From Nemertoderma westbladi (lineage: Eukaryota; Xenacoelomorpha; Nemertodermatida; Nemertodermatidae): a stretch of DNA of 64,000 bases. Below the pieces are notes generated by a model. It was not told the origin of the DNA and did no database searches. It saw only the letters and a program-made list of their open reading frames with translations. Position 1 is the stretch's first letter. Every line of letters begins with the position of its first letter. Positions 1 to 11,203 of this stretch are shown here, in pieces. The translations under genes and the position numbers were made by a program. Where the stretch lies: the NCBI GenBank assembly GCA_032718475.1, contig JAUCBJ010006842.1, positions 62,001 to 126,000 on the forward strand. Reading direction: 5' to 3'.

Positions 1-762
1 GAACTTCGACTAATTTTTAAAATTAAAATAATGAGGAATGTAAATAACTTAGAGTACTGACTCTTATTTACAGAGACTTGTTAGATACATACACTACTAG
101 AGATTTGGAGCAGGTGTGCATCCTAATTTTAAGTCACCATCGACAAATACAATATTTAGATAGAGTTTGTTTAGTTGGCTGGACCTATGTATAAGTGACG
201 AAATGGAATCAAAAGAAAAATATGTTACGATATGAGTATATTTCGGGCAACAGCCCTTTATCAACTCACGGTAAAATGTACGTAAAAAAAATGTACAGTA
301 TGTAAAAAATTATCTAATGATAACACCGGTGACCTGGCCAAGAACCTACCTACAGAAAATACAATATTTGCTAAACCTTTCCCCCAATCTTAAGCCAATC
401 TCAAGCCGAGTCTGTGAGTGTAGTAATTAGTATAAAGATAATTATTAGCTCACAAAAAACATAATCAGTTATATTCTACTCACACACACACACACACACC
501 CCTACACACTGACATTGGAAAACAAGTTTTGTATAATTATAACTTAGGAAAATTATTTAAAATCACATGTAATTAAGGTTATTAGTTAATTATAGTAAAA
601 ATAATCCACTAAAATAAGATAATCAGTATTTCGTGAGGTTTTTCTTCAGTATTATATAATATTATAATTTTTAAAATCACACTGAAATACCCCAAAAACG
701 ATTTTAGATACTTAAAACTCCGTATAACTGAAAATATAATAATTTCAGTAGGAAATACTTAC
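1..762. other. AT-rich noncoding stretch
   Basis: No open frame or RNA signal stands out on either strand. A short (CA)n run lies at about 481-498. The right edge is the donor-like GTAAGT (minus strand, 757-762) of the exon candidate that follows, so part of this stretch may be intron. Confidence 0.5.
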
Positions 763-987
763 AGCCGCCATATCGTCCGCGGCAATAAATAATTTCGTGA
801 AACGTGAAGATGAAAAAGGAAGAGGTATAACCCTCTCCCCATCTATATCTTGGACGTCGAGTTCTACCTCGCATTCCAAAACCCACTGTTTCTGGCCCGC
901 CTTTGAGCTTCTGCAGCAGGGGCAAGAACAGTAGTCTCCATATAACCCCTGGCATATTGCACCACGGCAATTATTAACCATCTTTGC
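763..987 (-). CDS. Candidate internal exon of a Cys-rich host protein
   Basis: The minus strand is open for 75 codons between a plausible acceptor (pyrimidine-rich sequence ending in TTTAG just above 987) and a consensus donor GTAAGT at 762-757. Both ends fall in phase 0. The peptide starts A-K-M-V-N-N-C. It carries a cysteine cluster (C-R-G-A-I-C, then C-S-C-P-C-C), then a hydrophobic/acidic alternation (VELDVQDIDGERVIPL) that looks like a beta-rich fold. It does not resemble the retroelement proteins elsewhere in the window. The family is not recognised. The Met at codon 3 could be mistaken for a start, but the acceptor context favours an internal exon. The evidence is splice-site geometry plus protein-like composition only, so a chance open frame remains possible. 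Confidence 0.35.
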
Positions 988-1329
988 CTAAAGGTAAATA
1001 GTTTAATATTCAGATAAGATAATAAATATTGCATTACAATAATTAGCCCGACAGATATTCCATTATACCTTGCATAGAAGAATATATTTTGTTAAAAAAT
1101 TTGATGATCGATGATGATGATGGCGTTGATGTTGAGCTCCTCAACTCGGAGTGTTAATCCCTTCAAATCATCGTTATCTACAACAACATTTGTAATGAAT
1201 GTATCAATGGTTGGGGCGGCCAATACTTCTATGGAGTTATTACTTATTGTTGGTATGTGTGACTCCTCTTCCCTCTAAAACCAGGTTCAAGTAATCTAAC
1301 GAAACCTCCAACCACCACACTAGCACCAA

Positions 1330-1388
1330 AAATTGGTCGCTGCAGACCCTTTTGGTGTTGATGCTAGGTTTCTCCGGAAGCCAGATCT
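1330..1388 (-). pseudogene. THAP-domain-like fragment
   Basis: Downstream of a good acceptor-like tract (TTTTTATTGTTTATAG on the minus strand, ending at 1389) one frame reads WLPEKPSINTKRVCSDQF. This resembles the second half of a THAP zinc-binding domain (W-x-P-x-K...-C-S-x-H-F), but the expected His of the C2CH set is Gln. The frame soon degenerates: two neighbouring frames each give about 30 protein-like residues (for example V-V-V-G-G-F-V-R-L-L-E-P) before stops. This fits a decayed exon of a THAP protein or of a P-element-type transposase. The first half of the domain is not visible. Confidence 0.25.
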
Positions 1389-1524
1389 CTATAAACAATA
1401 AAAATTAAATAAAGTACTATTGTATACCTAATAATAATTAGAGTAATAGCTTATTTACATTACATCTTTGTAAAGATTCATTATCAAAATTTTTCTTACT
1501 AAAATTTTTCTGTAGAAACTACTC

Positions 1525-1590
1525 ATTGACTAATAGATCATTCAATAGCTTATGACCTTGAAGTTATGGGTTCGATACTGGGACATTGCT
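1525..1590 (+). repeat. tRNA-like repeat (SINE-type head)
   Basis: GGTTCGATACT at 1569-1579 is a near-consensus pol III B box. Before it lies a 5-bp anticodon-type stem (ATGAC...GTTAT) around CTTGAA. The loop has six rather than seven bases and the D arm is poor, so this looks like a decayed tRNA-derived element, not a working tRNA. No tail was identified. Confidence 0.3.
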
Positions 1591-4019
1591 TTATGTTTTT
1601 TTTGTTTTATTGTGCAAAAAATATAATCCTGCCCTGAAATATAATATTTGATCTCTATTATTTACCATAACTTGTACTTATTCTTGTAATTATAACTAAT
1701 TACGGAATTAACTTTTGTGTTTTACTGATATAGTGTAATGTTATATGATTTACCAATGCCTTCACTACTATAAGTAATGGTGTATAATTTACCATAACTT
1801 TTCAGTGAGTGCATGGATTTTGCTATAATTACGTGCAAACCTTTTCTACTGAAATGCTCTTTCAAAAAATTTAAGAAAATTTAAGAAATTTCACCAAAAA
1901 TATTTAATTTTATTTTTTAAACAGGAAAAAAATAAAATCAATGGATTCCTATGGGATATATTTTTTCCTACAGAAAAAAATTGCAACTTTTTCTCCCGAT
2001 TTTGGTCTAAATTCGAGCGAAAAAAGTAATAATTTAAGAATAAAGATTAACTTAACTTATGTTAACTATGTAGTACAGTTCTACTGTACATAAGTAATTT
2101 GTTGCTAGAAAAACTATTATTTATTGAAAAATAACCATTTTTAAACTTTGAACTGCCTTTTATAGAAAACGGAAACCTATTTTTGTAATTTATTGAAATT
2201 TTTGATGACAGAAAGAGCTTCTCATTGGCTATTAGTCTTGTTATCACTTCACTAATAATGAAGGCATTCTTTGACCTAATAATCCAAGACATTTCTCGTT
2301 TGTGGATTCGTTCTGTAAGGTGGTTGATACAATGCAATACCCATCAATAAAGTGACTCATATTCACTTCTCTATGCAAATATCGACAGCCTATGACAATC
2401 GTTGAAGAGCTTCCCATTACCATGACCCACACAATCTCCTATATATAGTTAGTTACCATGTCATTAAGCGTTACCACCCCAGTAAAACAAACAACATGCC
2501 TCATCTCCCCTATTCCTTATAGGCATTGGCCATTTGAAACACCAATAGATTGCATTACGCCAGCATCTAATCCAATGACAAGAAAGCCTTATATGATAAT
2601 TAATGGTTGACATCCAGGATACAATTTAACCCTGAAACATTGCACGATGGATATTGAATATTCTCTATCTATACATGCTTGTAAAAATTATTAAATTTGT
2701 GATGCCACATGCTTATATTGATAACATTACACTACACTATCTCCCTTACAACAACCATTTATGACAAGTCGGAGCTGCTACCCCATAATATTTTTTAAAA
2801 TTTCAATTAAATATCAAGAAATTAGGTATGAAGATAGATCGATAACTTTTATTACTCATACTGACCTGGGCGGATTATTAAATTTTCAAATTAATTAGTA
2901 TACAACAAGCCGTTAAAAATTAATATTGCTTAATTTCTGTTCGCTATAATTTTTACCTTTTCAATTAAATATCACTATCAATAGAACATCCTTCATCTGC
3001 AGATTCCTAATCTTAAAACGTTTTTAAATTTTACCAGAAATTGCCAGATTTTAAATGTAAATTAAAGTAAAGTCAAAATTAAAGGTGTAAATGTTAAGAA
3101 ATTAATCTCTATAATTATAATTTTTTTTTACTCAATTCTAGAATATTGATTATGCATATTAAAGAAACAAGATGGAGACTTTTAATCGCCTAGCTAACTA
3201 ATAATTAATGTTCTAGAATAAAAACAGAAAAACATTAGAATTATATTTATTCGCGACTCATATAATACACCTTAGAATTTTGATAAAATCTTTTAATTTA
3301 AAACGATTTTCTAGAATCAGATTCTCCATCTGAAGGCGGCTCTAATGAAATCTAAATTATATTTCCAACACTAAAACTAAAGGCAAAATAAATTGTAAAA
3401 TATTGCTAAATGGCGTTTTAAAAGTGGTTGATGTAGCTAAATAATATTAAAATTTTAATCGGGCAAGGTGAGGTATAAAAAAACTATCTTTATAGAGAAT
3501 TTTGTAGTTCATTTGATTGAAATTTTTTTTTTCTCTAGCGGTAGGACTGTATATTGAATTAAGCTTAAAAGGGTCACATTATGACAATTGACAATAACAA
3601 TAACAATTCGGACAGATAAGGCCCTATATACAGCTTAGTTATTATATCAGATTAGAGTTGCTAGGAGTGACAGTTGTAAATATATGGTAAACAATAAACT
3701 TTATAAAATAAAAATATACTAGACCGACGGGCGCGCTGACTCACAACCCAAGCCACAAAATAGAAGGCACATCAATAAACATAAAAAATAAAAATAATAT
3801 AATGTAGCAACATACAGTGAAATTTAATTTACATTACCAAATGAATCTATTTAATTAGCTAACAAAGACAGTTGAAGGGAAAAGGTATATATGCAATCAA
3901 GTAAGTAAATATTTTGGGCTAATGGTTTTGTTTTATTGTGAAAGTAGCCGAAAACGCTGAGTAGAGACAATAAAGGTGTTTAGAAGGGAGAAATATTTGT
4001 TGTAATCGGTCGCAGATAT
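1591..4019. other. AT-rich noncoding region
   Basis: There are only short, unconvincing open frames and homopolymer A/T runs. Isolated TTCTAGAA motifs occur near 3136-3315. No domain, repeat array or RNA gene could be supported. Confidence 0.5.
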
Positions 4020-4067
4020 ACCTTGTCCCTCTAATACAGAGTTTAATAACAGTGAAGCCCCCAGAGC

Positions 4068-4397
4068 TTACAACCCAACCTTCAGTTTACGGTGGGCCCC
4101 AGAGTAACTCGGACAAGTTATAAAAAAGTGAAAGGCGTTTTCTGTGGCAGCACCGCATGAGGTGCACTCAGGTGAGTCCTGAAAGTGCCTGGATACCATG
4201 TCTGCAGATAATTCACTACACCGCAGTCGCAACTGGCAGACAATGATTTGAAATTTGCGGGTTCCAACACAGTAAAATGGTTTGATAACATTATTTGAAA
4301 TGAGTCGGGATTTAAACGACGGGAGAGGGAGTGAACGTGTTGAAAAAGGGACATCGTTCCATTTTTTTAATAGTGTTTGGAAAGAAAGATTTGCCAT
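4068..4397 (-). pseudogene. LINE ORF2 C-terminal Cys/His region
   Basis: The 109-codon frame has a C-x2-C-x8-H-x4-C motif (CTSCGAATENAFHFFITC). This is the zinc-binding tail typical of Jockey-type ORF2 C-termini, preceded by L-R-L-R-C-S-E-L. It lies in a different frame from the RT segment, implying a frameshift between about 4400 and 4640. A competing frame (4118-4354) is in phase with the RT but has no recognisable motif. Confidence 0.5.
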
Positions 4398-4648
4398 AAA
4401 GGTCTTTACGGTACGATATTTGGGAAATGTTGGCGCTGTTTCTGAGAGGGTAACTATGTGATGGGTTTTGCCCTACTGTAATTGGGATTCTGGAAAATAA
4501 GTACTCCGGAGTTAATAATTTTATAAAAAGTTATTAAGCAGATGGCTGAGCGCCTGGAAGAGAGACTCTGTATGTTGAATTCGGTATATAACTTGCTATG
4601 TGAAGTGCGAGATGGAGCAGCACCAGTGGCAATTCTTAGAATTTCAAA

Positions 4649-5812
4649 TTAAAAATTGTCAAGTAGTTCAGACATTTCTTGAGATATGTTGTTCCAGACC
4701 GCACAGCCGTATTCCAGTTTAGGACGTATAAATGTTTTGTATATTTTTAGTATTGCATCTTTGGATAGGACGTATTTAGTTTTCCGCAGAACCAATAGAT
4801 TTCTCGAAACTGAGTTAATTAGTTCTAGGACATGGTCATTGAACTTGAAATTGGAAGAAAATACCAGTCCCAGGTGTTTGTGAGTCTCACCACACGGAAG
4901 GGCCTCACCATTTAGATGTAGTGACACTGTCTGGTAGGGGATCGAACCACACATAGTCATTACAATGGTTTTCTCTGGGTTAAAAGTTACGAGCCATTTA
5001 GTAGCCCAAGTGCGTAGTTCATGAAGTTCGTGGTTAAGAAAGTGAGCGCGCACAACAGGATGACTGATTCTAGATGAAAGAGATGTATCGTCAGCAAACA
5101 GTGAACAGTTTGCCGACAATACATCAACAAGGTCATTTATGTAAATAATAAATAAGATGGGACCGAGCACACTTCCCTGGGGTACACCAGCGAGCACCGC
5201 CAGAAACAGTGAGCATGTCCCATCTAGTACTACACGCTGCCAACGCCCTGATAAATAACATTGGAACCATGCCAATAAACGACCGCGGATTCCCATTCTA
5301 TATAATTTTTCAAGGAGACCTGCGTGCCATACCCTGTCAAAGGCTTTTGTGACATCACAGAATATTACTTGTGTGACGTCGCCTTCGTCCCAGGCCTGGC
5401 ACCAGGAGTCGTATAGGAAGAGAAGTTGGTTTTGGCAACTATCGCCGGGAATAAATCCTGATTGTCGTTTCGATATTTTATGCCATAGGAAATTCCAGAT
5501 ATGCTTTCTGACAACAGTTTCAAAAAGCTTGGAAAGGTTATTTAATATAGAAATTGGGCGATAGTTGCCAGAATTATAAAATTCTCCTTTTTTAAAAATT
5601 GGAGTAATATTAGAATACTTCCAGGATTGTGGAAAAATAGAAATGTTAAGTAACGCGTTAAATAAAATAGTTAGACCAACTATTAAAGAGCCGGATAATG
5701 ATTTAATAACTCTGTTACTTATTCCATCGATACCAGGAGATCCATTCGTTTTTAAGGATGAAATACCTGCACCTACGTCCTCTTCTGAAATCTGTATGTG
5801 CTCTAGGACTGC
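4649..5812 (-). pseudogene. LINE reverse transcriptase fragment
   Basis: A 388-codon frame is open from 5812 down to a TAA at about 4646-4648. It has no Met until codon ~173, so the N-terminus is simply truncated. RT landmarks run in order: N-G-S-P-G-I-D-G-I (fingers), N-Y-R-P-I-S-I, Q-S-G-F-I-P-G, a palm motif D-V-T-K-A-F-D, G-V-P-Q-G-S-V-L-G-P, and the catalytic F-A-D-D box. Homology continues in the same frame past the TAA (R-I-A-T-G...S-S-R-R), so the stop is a nonsense lesion. Style is closest to Jockey/CR1-type RTs. It would copy LINE RNA at a nicked target if intact; this copy is dead. Confidence 0.75.
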
Positions 5813-6184
5813 TTATTCAGGGACGCCCTGAACAGTCGAGGGGTCGGGGTGTAGTGAAGTTGTGGTATCATACTAACTAGTTTGGTATTATGTGCCAAAT
5901 GAACTAAATGAACAACTAACTGTATGTATCTGGTGGTGGTTATACTATAGGTTAACAGCTGTTGGATCCTATTCAAGAGGCGATTGATATACAGTGTTCG
6001 GGTGATGGGGTTTGGCTTGTATTATTATTTTTATCATTTATATGTTTATTGATTATATTGGATAAGTAAAACATTTTACAGTTCGTAATAATACATGGCG
6101 CTGTGTGTGAAAAAATTTATACAGTAATATTTCGTTTATTTTGTCTGTTTTATCTCGGCAATCTATGTTACTGGTTAACACGTT
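5813..6184. other. Junction between LINE and Ty3/gypsy sequence
   Basis: No coding signal is seen. The stretch would be the 5' LTR/leader of the gypsy element, but no segment of it recurs downstream of 10215 that could be recognised by eye. No LTR pair or target duplication is claimed. Confidence 0.4.
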
Positions 6185-6571
6185 ATGCCTACTAAAGCAG
6201 ACCTAGAAGAAGAGGTCCGGTTGTTAAAACAACAACTAGAGGAAGCACAAGCGACTACTACCATGGAAGCCAGCGGTGTGAGCTCGGACTTTCTCAAGGG
6301 TATGGCCTTGCTTCTTAAACAATCAGACGATCGTGCAGCAGCTAATCAACAAGTGCTTCATGATATGATCGTCAGCAGTCGCCAACCTCCAGTAGGGGGC
6401 CCACTCCCTACTGCAGCTAGGGGGACCCGTCCACTTCGTATGGAAACGCCAAAGTTAGGCTCACCCGAGTCAATGACACTCACTATGTTAGAAGATTGGA
6501 AATGTCGCTGGGAGGACTACAAGGTGGGACTCCGCCTGGCTGAGGAAACATTGCCAGTGCAGCGTTACTAG
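6185..6571 (+). pseudogene. Ty3/gypsy Gag N-terminal part
   Basis: The frame starts with M-P-T-K-A-D and a predicted coiled coil (LEEEVRLLKQQLEEAQ, residues ~8-23). A Pro/Gly-rich linker follows, then a capsid-type segment around W-K-C-R-W-E-D-Y. The natural reading continues in another frame from about 6550 (L-L-D-R-G-E-F...), so the stop at 6569-6571 results from a small indel. Confidence 0.6.
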
Positions 6572-6705
6572 ACCGTGGAGAATTTCACACACGGACTCAG
6601 GGTCGTGGTGAGAAGTTCAATGACTTATTTGTAGCCCTCCGCGTTTTAGACCGAGCCTGTGCGTGGGAAAATTGTATCAATGCTTCGGCACATCAAGAAG
6701 AGCGT

Positions 6706-7167
6706 TTGGTAGGCAAAATTGTTTCTGGGTTGGCGAATGCCCGCATTCGCCAGGAGATTCTTAAAACTCCTTTAGAAGACCTAAAGTTGGATGGTGTACT
6801 TCAGACGTGCCGTACAATGGAGTCCAGCATTGAAGTGGATGGGAAACTTAACTCCCAAGGATCACTACCAGTCACCATGGTTCATCAGCGAGATGATAAT
6901 GAAAGCGATGGTGAGCTATGGTATGATGATAGTGCAGTTAGCGCACTTTCACGCTCAAGTTATAAGATAGGCAAAAACGCGCGGGACACAAGCGTTAAAA
7001 TGCAGCAGAGCCATAACCAACAGAATGCAGCGACTTGCAAAAACTGTGGATTGACCAACCATTCCCCTGGTCAAGCATGCCCAGCACGTGTAGTGAGATG
7101 CTATACTTGTGGAAAATCAGGCACTTTGGTCGAGTTTGCCGCCAAGGTAAGAACAATCCCCCAGTAA
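6706..7167 (+). pseudogene. Ty3/gypsy Gag C-terminal part (capsid/nucleocapsid)
   Basis: The frame is open upstream of the Met at 6706. It carries capsid-like helices (L-A-N-A-R-I-R-Q-E-I-L), then a CCHC knuckle (CKNCGLTNHSPGQAC) and the beginning of a second (C-Y-T-C-G-K-S-G). The second knuckle is cut by a frameshift near 7120. Its remaining residues (H-F-G-R-V-C-R) continue in the frame of the next entry. Confidence 0.65.
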
Positions 7168-8297
7168 GGCCCAAAACCCCAGGGGCTATTAACCACTTGT
7201 TTATTGGAAGCATTACTAAAGGCGATTCTGATGTCCCAATTCACTCCAGTTTAGATGGCGGGGACCCATCTACAATGGTCTGGTTATGTGATCCAGGTGC
7301 ATTCGCGAACATTATATCTTGTCAGGACTTAGCCATTCTCGGTGAGGGGCGCCATGATGTCAAAATGGGCCCCGACCATGATACTCTCACTGGTCCAGAT
7401 GGTCATGTATTAGCGTCGTTTGGGGTGGTGAGTATTAAATTCCAGCTATATGATAGAGTGTATACAGCGATGGTCCATGTTCTAGAAAATGCTCGTACAC
7501 CATTGTTATCACGAGAGGGTTGTATTGCTTTGGGTCTTATTCCGCCTGGATGGCCTGTTTCAGTAGCCCAGTCTGGGTGGGAAAATCCAACAATTGGTGC
7601 ACCGCTAAAATATAGTACTGAGTTGGATAGCCAGTTCTCTCTGTCAGCACTTTCGAATTCAACTCAAATCACACCTACATCAGTGGGATGGGGAGCTATG
7701 TCCCCAGATATGGAATTATTACCAGCTCCTGTAAGGGCAGCTCCAGCTAAAGGTGTATTAGCAACCCAGGAGAGTTGGTTTGCAGAGTTTGGGGATGTAT
7801 TCCCTGAACTACATGATGATACACCATTATCCACAATGGCTGGACCGGAAATGGTAATTAATTTAAAGCCGGGTGCAATGCCATCAGCTAGGTATCGACC
7901 ATACCCAATACCAATTCATTGGCAAGAAAAAGTCCATGATATGTTATTAGCTATGGAGTCCAAAGGTGTAATTGAGAGGGTGCCAGTACATGAGGTGTCT
8001 GACTGGGTGCATCCAATGGTGGTGGTCCCTAAGAAAAACTCGACAGAACCAAGAATTACTGTCGACTTCACTGCTTTAAATCGGCATGTGCGGCGACCAG
8101 GCTACCCTACAAGGATACCAGCGCATGAGGTAGCCCAGATTCAGCCGGGAATGAGGCTGTTCAGAACTTTTGATGCGCGTCATGGGTACTGGCAGGTGCC
8201 CTTAGCAAAGGAGAGCCCGCGCCCTGACCACCTTCATTACACCATGGGGTCGTATGAGGTTCTTAAGAAATGTAATGGGCTTGATCAGTGCTGGTGA
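7035..8297 (+). pseudogene. Ty3/gypsy protease and RT N-terminal half
   Basis: Homology starts after about residue 29 (H-F-G-R-V-C-R-Q, end of the nucleocapsid). The protease active site at residues ~86-88 reads C-D-P-G-A-F-A-N-I, so the usual D-S/T-G is D-P-G. The RT begins around residue 260, with a Y-R-P-Y-P-I-P-type primer region, V-V-V-P-K-K, R-I-T-V-D-F-T-A-L-N and the first catalytic Asp in F-D-A-R-H-G-Y-W (D380). The frame is lost soon after (from about 8215), just where the conserved T-P-W-G-like segment should lie. The first 28 residues are an out-of-frame shadow of Gag. Confidence 0.7.
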
Positions 8298-8847
8298 CAA
8301 GCACAATAGCCGAATTGATAATGCGCTGCAGGGTATACCTAACGTATACAGTATCGTTGAGGACATTGTGGCATGTGATATTGATTCTGATGCTCACGAG
8401 GATCGAGTGCGCACCATTCTCCAGCGCTGTCGCAGTCATAAGATCACATTGAATCGTAATAAATTTGTCTATGCACAGCCTCAAGTAGAATGGTGTGGCT
8501 ACAACTTATCAGAAGAGGGTTACAGAATGTCAAACAACTTAGTTGAGGCTTTGTCATCATTTCCAGTACCACAATCTCGCACTGATACAAGGTCTTTTTG
8601 TGGTTTAGTGCAGCAGTTTAATGCATTTTCCACAGATATCGCCTTGTTGTCAGCACCAATTACCGCATTGCTATCGCCTAAGGTCCCATTTGTATGGGAG
8701 GCCCCTCAGCAAAAGGCATTTGATGACCTAATAGCAGTGTTAACTTCGAACCAGGTGTTAGCCCACTATAATCCAGGCTTAAAGATGCGCCTTGAAACTG
8801 ACGCTGCACAGTCTAAAGGCCTGGGTTTTGCATTATGGCAACAATAG
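8254..8847 (+). pseudogene. Ty3/gypsy RT C-terminal half and RNase H start
   Basis: This frame resumes the RT (R-F-L-R-N-V-M-G-L-I-S-A-G-D). The catalytic box reads I-V-E-D-I where Y-x-D-D is usual, so the first Asp is Glu. The connection domain and R-C-x-x-H-K-I-T-L-N follow, then the RNase H start (L-E-T-D-A-A). An in-frame TAG at 8845-8847 stops it; the next entry is in the same frame. Whether the E-D box is a lesion or a lineage trait cannot be judged from one copy. Confidence 0.65.
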
Positions 8848-8901
8848 CCACATACCACAGAAGCAGATATCGTTTGGCGTCTTATCCAGTGTGGCTCCAG
8901 A

Positions 8902-10215
8902 ATGGTAACACAGACTGAAGCTCGGTACTCAGCCACAGAAATTGAGTTATTAGCGGTAGTTTGGGCGGTTCGAAAATGTGGCATGTTCCTCCATGGGGCC
9001 CATTTTGATCTAATTGTCGACCATAAGCCCCTAGTGTCTATACTAAACCATAAGCCATTAGATGAGATCGATTCACCCCGTATCATGAGGCTCAAGGAGA
9101 AGCTGGCATGTGTAGACTTGACATCAATCTGGAGGAAAGGATCGGCTCATACTATTGTGGACACCTTCTCTAGGTTTCCGGTTTGCCCACCAGACATGGA
9201 AGATGAAGAAGGTGGGGCAGAAATAGAGCACTGTATTAATCTTGTGGCTACCAATGCGGTAAATATTGGTAGTGCAAAGATAGACCCTGATTTAGCCTTA
9301 GAGAAGATTAAGGAAGCTGGTGCAGCTGATGGGGAATACATGAAATTGTTTGACCTAGTAACTAAGGCTGCATTTCCAAACGAGAAATACATGTTGGACT
9401 TAGAATTAAGGCCATACTGGGCTGTTCGGGACGGCCTATCGGCTTATGATGGTATGGTCCTATATGGCAGTCGCATCGTAGTTCCGAAGCAGATGCGTCA
9501 CAAGATACTACTTGGGCTCCATGCCGCACACCAAGGACAAAAAAGAGCTCTTCAGCGCGCAAGGGAGTGCGTGTTTTGGCCTGGGCTTACAAATGATGTG
9601 GCCAACCAGGTTCGCAGTTGCCCCGAATGTGAAACCCATAAAGCAAGTTACCGACAAGAGCCATTTATCCACGACATAAGACCAGTGTTTGCAGGTGAGG
9701 CTATATCTGCAGATTTATTTTTTTATGCGGGAGTTCAGTACTTAGTCATTACGGATAAATACTCTGGTTGGCCCGAAGTATACCCATGCGGGAAAAGAGG
9801 GGTGAACACATCACATACAATCGGCCATTTGGTGTCATGGATTAAGGAATTTGGTTTTCCACGACGTCTAACTACAGACAATGGCTCGCAATTTTCGTCC
9901 AACGAGTTTGCGACCTTCTGCTCAGACAATAACATAAACCATGACCCTTCGTCCCCTCACCACCACCAGGCAAATAGTTATGGTGAGGCGGCTGTGAAGA
10001 GTATGAAGGAGATGTTAATAAAGGTGAGCCCATCAGGTGACACAACCACAATCAATTTCGCCATTGCTATGTTAGAATATCGCAACACACCTCGAAAAGA
10101 TGGCCTCAGCCCAACCCAATGGCGACTAGGACACCATACTCAGACTACATTGCCTATGACCAACTATGCCAGGATAACGGAAACGCAACGTGGAGCAGCT
10201 GAATCTAAAGTCTAA
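8902..10215 (+). pseudogene. Ty3/gypsy RNase H remainder and integrase
   Basis: The first ~110 residues finish RNase H (E-I-E-L-L-A-V-V-W-A, then D-H-K-P-L). Integrase follows. It has an HHCC zinc region (H-A-A-H-Q-G-Q...C-P-E-C), then a core with catalytic D (S-A-D-L-F), D (T-T-D-N-G-S-Q-F) and E (G-E-A-A-V-K), and a short tail ending at 10215. The core D, D and E are all present, so this segment is better preserved than Gag or RT. It is in frame with the previous entry across the TAG. Confidence 0.75.
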
Positions 10216-10453
10216 AACGACAAAAAATATATTATAGTTTCCATTAACTGATCAAGGCTAGATAAGCAAAACATAGTATATGTATGTGTATGTACAGATA
10301 TTGTATGTTAAGTATGAACCTGTTTATTCAAAGCGACAATTTGGCGGCGGTAGTAGTACTAGTACATAGTACACTGCTGCATGATGCAACAGCGGTACGA
10401 AAAACGTAAAAGATACTAGGAACCAGTATAGAATAGGCCAATTTGCCAAACGT

Positions 10454-11203
10454 CTACTCGCCTTTACTTAGACCTGAACCACGAATTAGAGTGCCGATGT
10501 CCACATCGCTGTGGATTGGCACAGGTTTGACACCCTCCTGGGCCTTAGCCATGATGGTTCCATTGAATGTATATGCCGAGTGAAGCAGACCATTCCGTTT
10601 GTGCTCCTTTAAAGTACTGAGTAGAGTGGCACGTCTTTTCGTCAGATGTTCGGTAATAAAGAGGCCGTTTGAAGCAACCAAACCCTTGTTTTTCATAACA
10701 TGGATTTTCTTTGCCTGGGACAGAAGACAGACTAGAACGGGTCGCGATTTAACATGGTCATTCTTCTTTACCCCGAAACGATGAGAGATATCTATGTCAG
10801 AAGGCTGCAACCCGAGATCGTGAAGAACTGGATGGTGATCTTTATTCTCTGGCAGATTGTGAATCAGGAAATTGGACCTTCGAGAGAGCTGATCGAGGTC
10901 ATCGAACTTTGTATCAAATGTGGCTAATCTAGACTTAAGCGAAGCCGCTTCTATCTCAAGTTGATCGACGCGAAGTAGTAAGGCGGACAGTTCCGACGTG
11001 TCTTTTTTGATGGACGATACTTCCTTCTTAAGGCTGGTGATATCGTTAATTACTTTCTTCAGGGGCGCAACCTCAGACTTGAGGAAGGAGATATCGTCGG
11101 AAAGCTTGCTTATAGCAGAAAGGATTTCGGAATTGCTGCCGTCTAACTCCTTGTTGGTAGCAGGTGTATTAGAGGAAGAACGTGACTGAGTTGAATGAGA
11201 CAT
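10454..11203 (-). CDS. LINE ORF1 protein (coiled coil plus RNA-binding fold)
   Basis: This is an uninterrupted 249-codon frame. Residues ~20-100 form a long heptad coiled coil rich in L, I, K and E. After it comes L-S-R-R-S-N-F-L-I-H-N-L-P-E and a segment ending in a basic/aliphatic block, the layout of the RRM-like ORF1 proteins of L1/Jockey/CR1-type LINEs. These bind LINE RNA as trimers or multimers. The Met at 11201-11203 is the first in frame and follows a Ser/Thr-free upstream leader, so it is a reasonable start. It may belong to the same LINE as the RT at 4649-5812. It is the most intact gene of that element. Confidence 0.65.
   Translation of the reverse strand: MSHSTQSRSSSNTPATNKELDGSNSEILSAISKLSDDISFLKSEVAPLKKVINDITSLKKEVSSIKKDTSELSALLLRVDQLEIEAASLKSRLATFDTKFDDLDQLSRRSNFLIHNLPENKDHHPVLHDLGLQPSDIDISHRFGVKKNDHVKSRPVLVCLLSQAKKIHVMKNKGLVASNGLFITEHLTKRRATLLSTLKEHKRNGLLHSAYTFNGTIMAKAQEGVKPVPIHSDVDIGTLIRGSGLSKGE

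Larger units (their letters stand above)
4020..5812 (-). mobile_element. LINE (Jockey/CR1-like) 3' half, decayed
   Basis: The minus strand carries the RT and the C-terminal Cys/His region of a non-LTR retrotransposon. It begins inside the RT N-terminus, after a stop at 5813-5815. The APE endonuclease is not present here. A matching-orientation ORF1 lies at 10454-11203, beyond a Ty3/gypsy insertion, so these may be the two ends of one element. The order is consistent, but the APE and the first part of RT are missing between them. The exact 3' end could not be fixed. Confidence 0.65.
6185..10215 (+). mobile_element. Ty3/gypsy retrotransposon gag-pol remnant
   Basis: The plus strand carries, in order, Gag with zinc knuckles, aspartic protease, RT, RNase H and integrase. 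The parts are spread over three frames, with frame breaks at about 6550, 7120 and 8215-8260 and an in-frame TAG at 8845-8847. The element is inactive. No LTRs, primer-binding site or polypurine tract were recognised at either side, so the annotated limits are those of the coding part. It sits between minus-strand LINE pieces. Confidence 0.85.

Noticed and set aside
4686-5831. Plus-strand open frames over the LINE RT
   Set aside because: They are antisense shadows of the minus-strand RT, which has clear catalytic motifs.
5870-10450. LTR pair around the Ty3/gypsy gag-pol
   Set aside because: No matching segments were found by eye between 5813-6184 and 10216-10453; a dot-plot could still reveal diverged LTRs.
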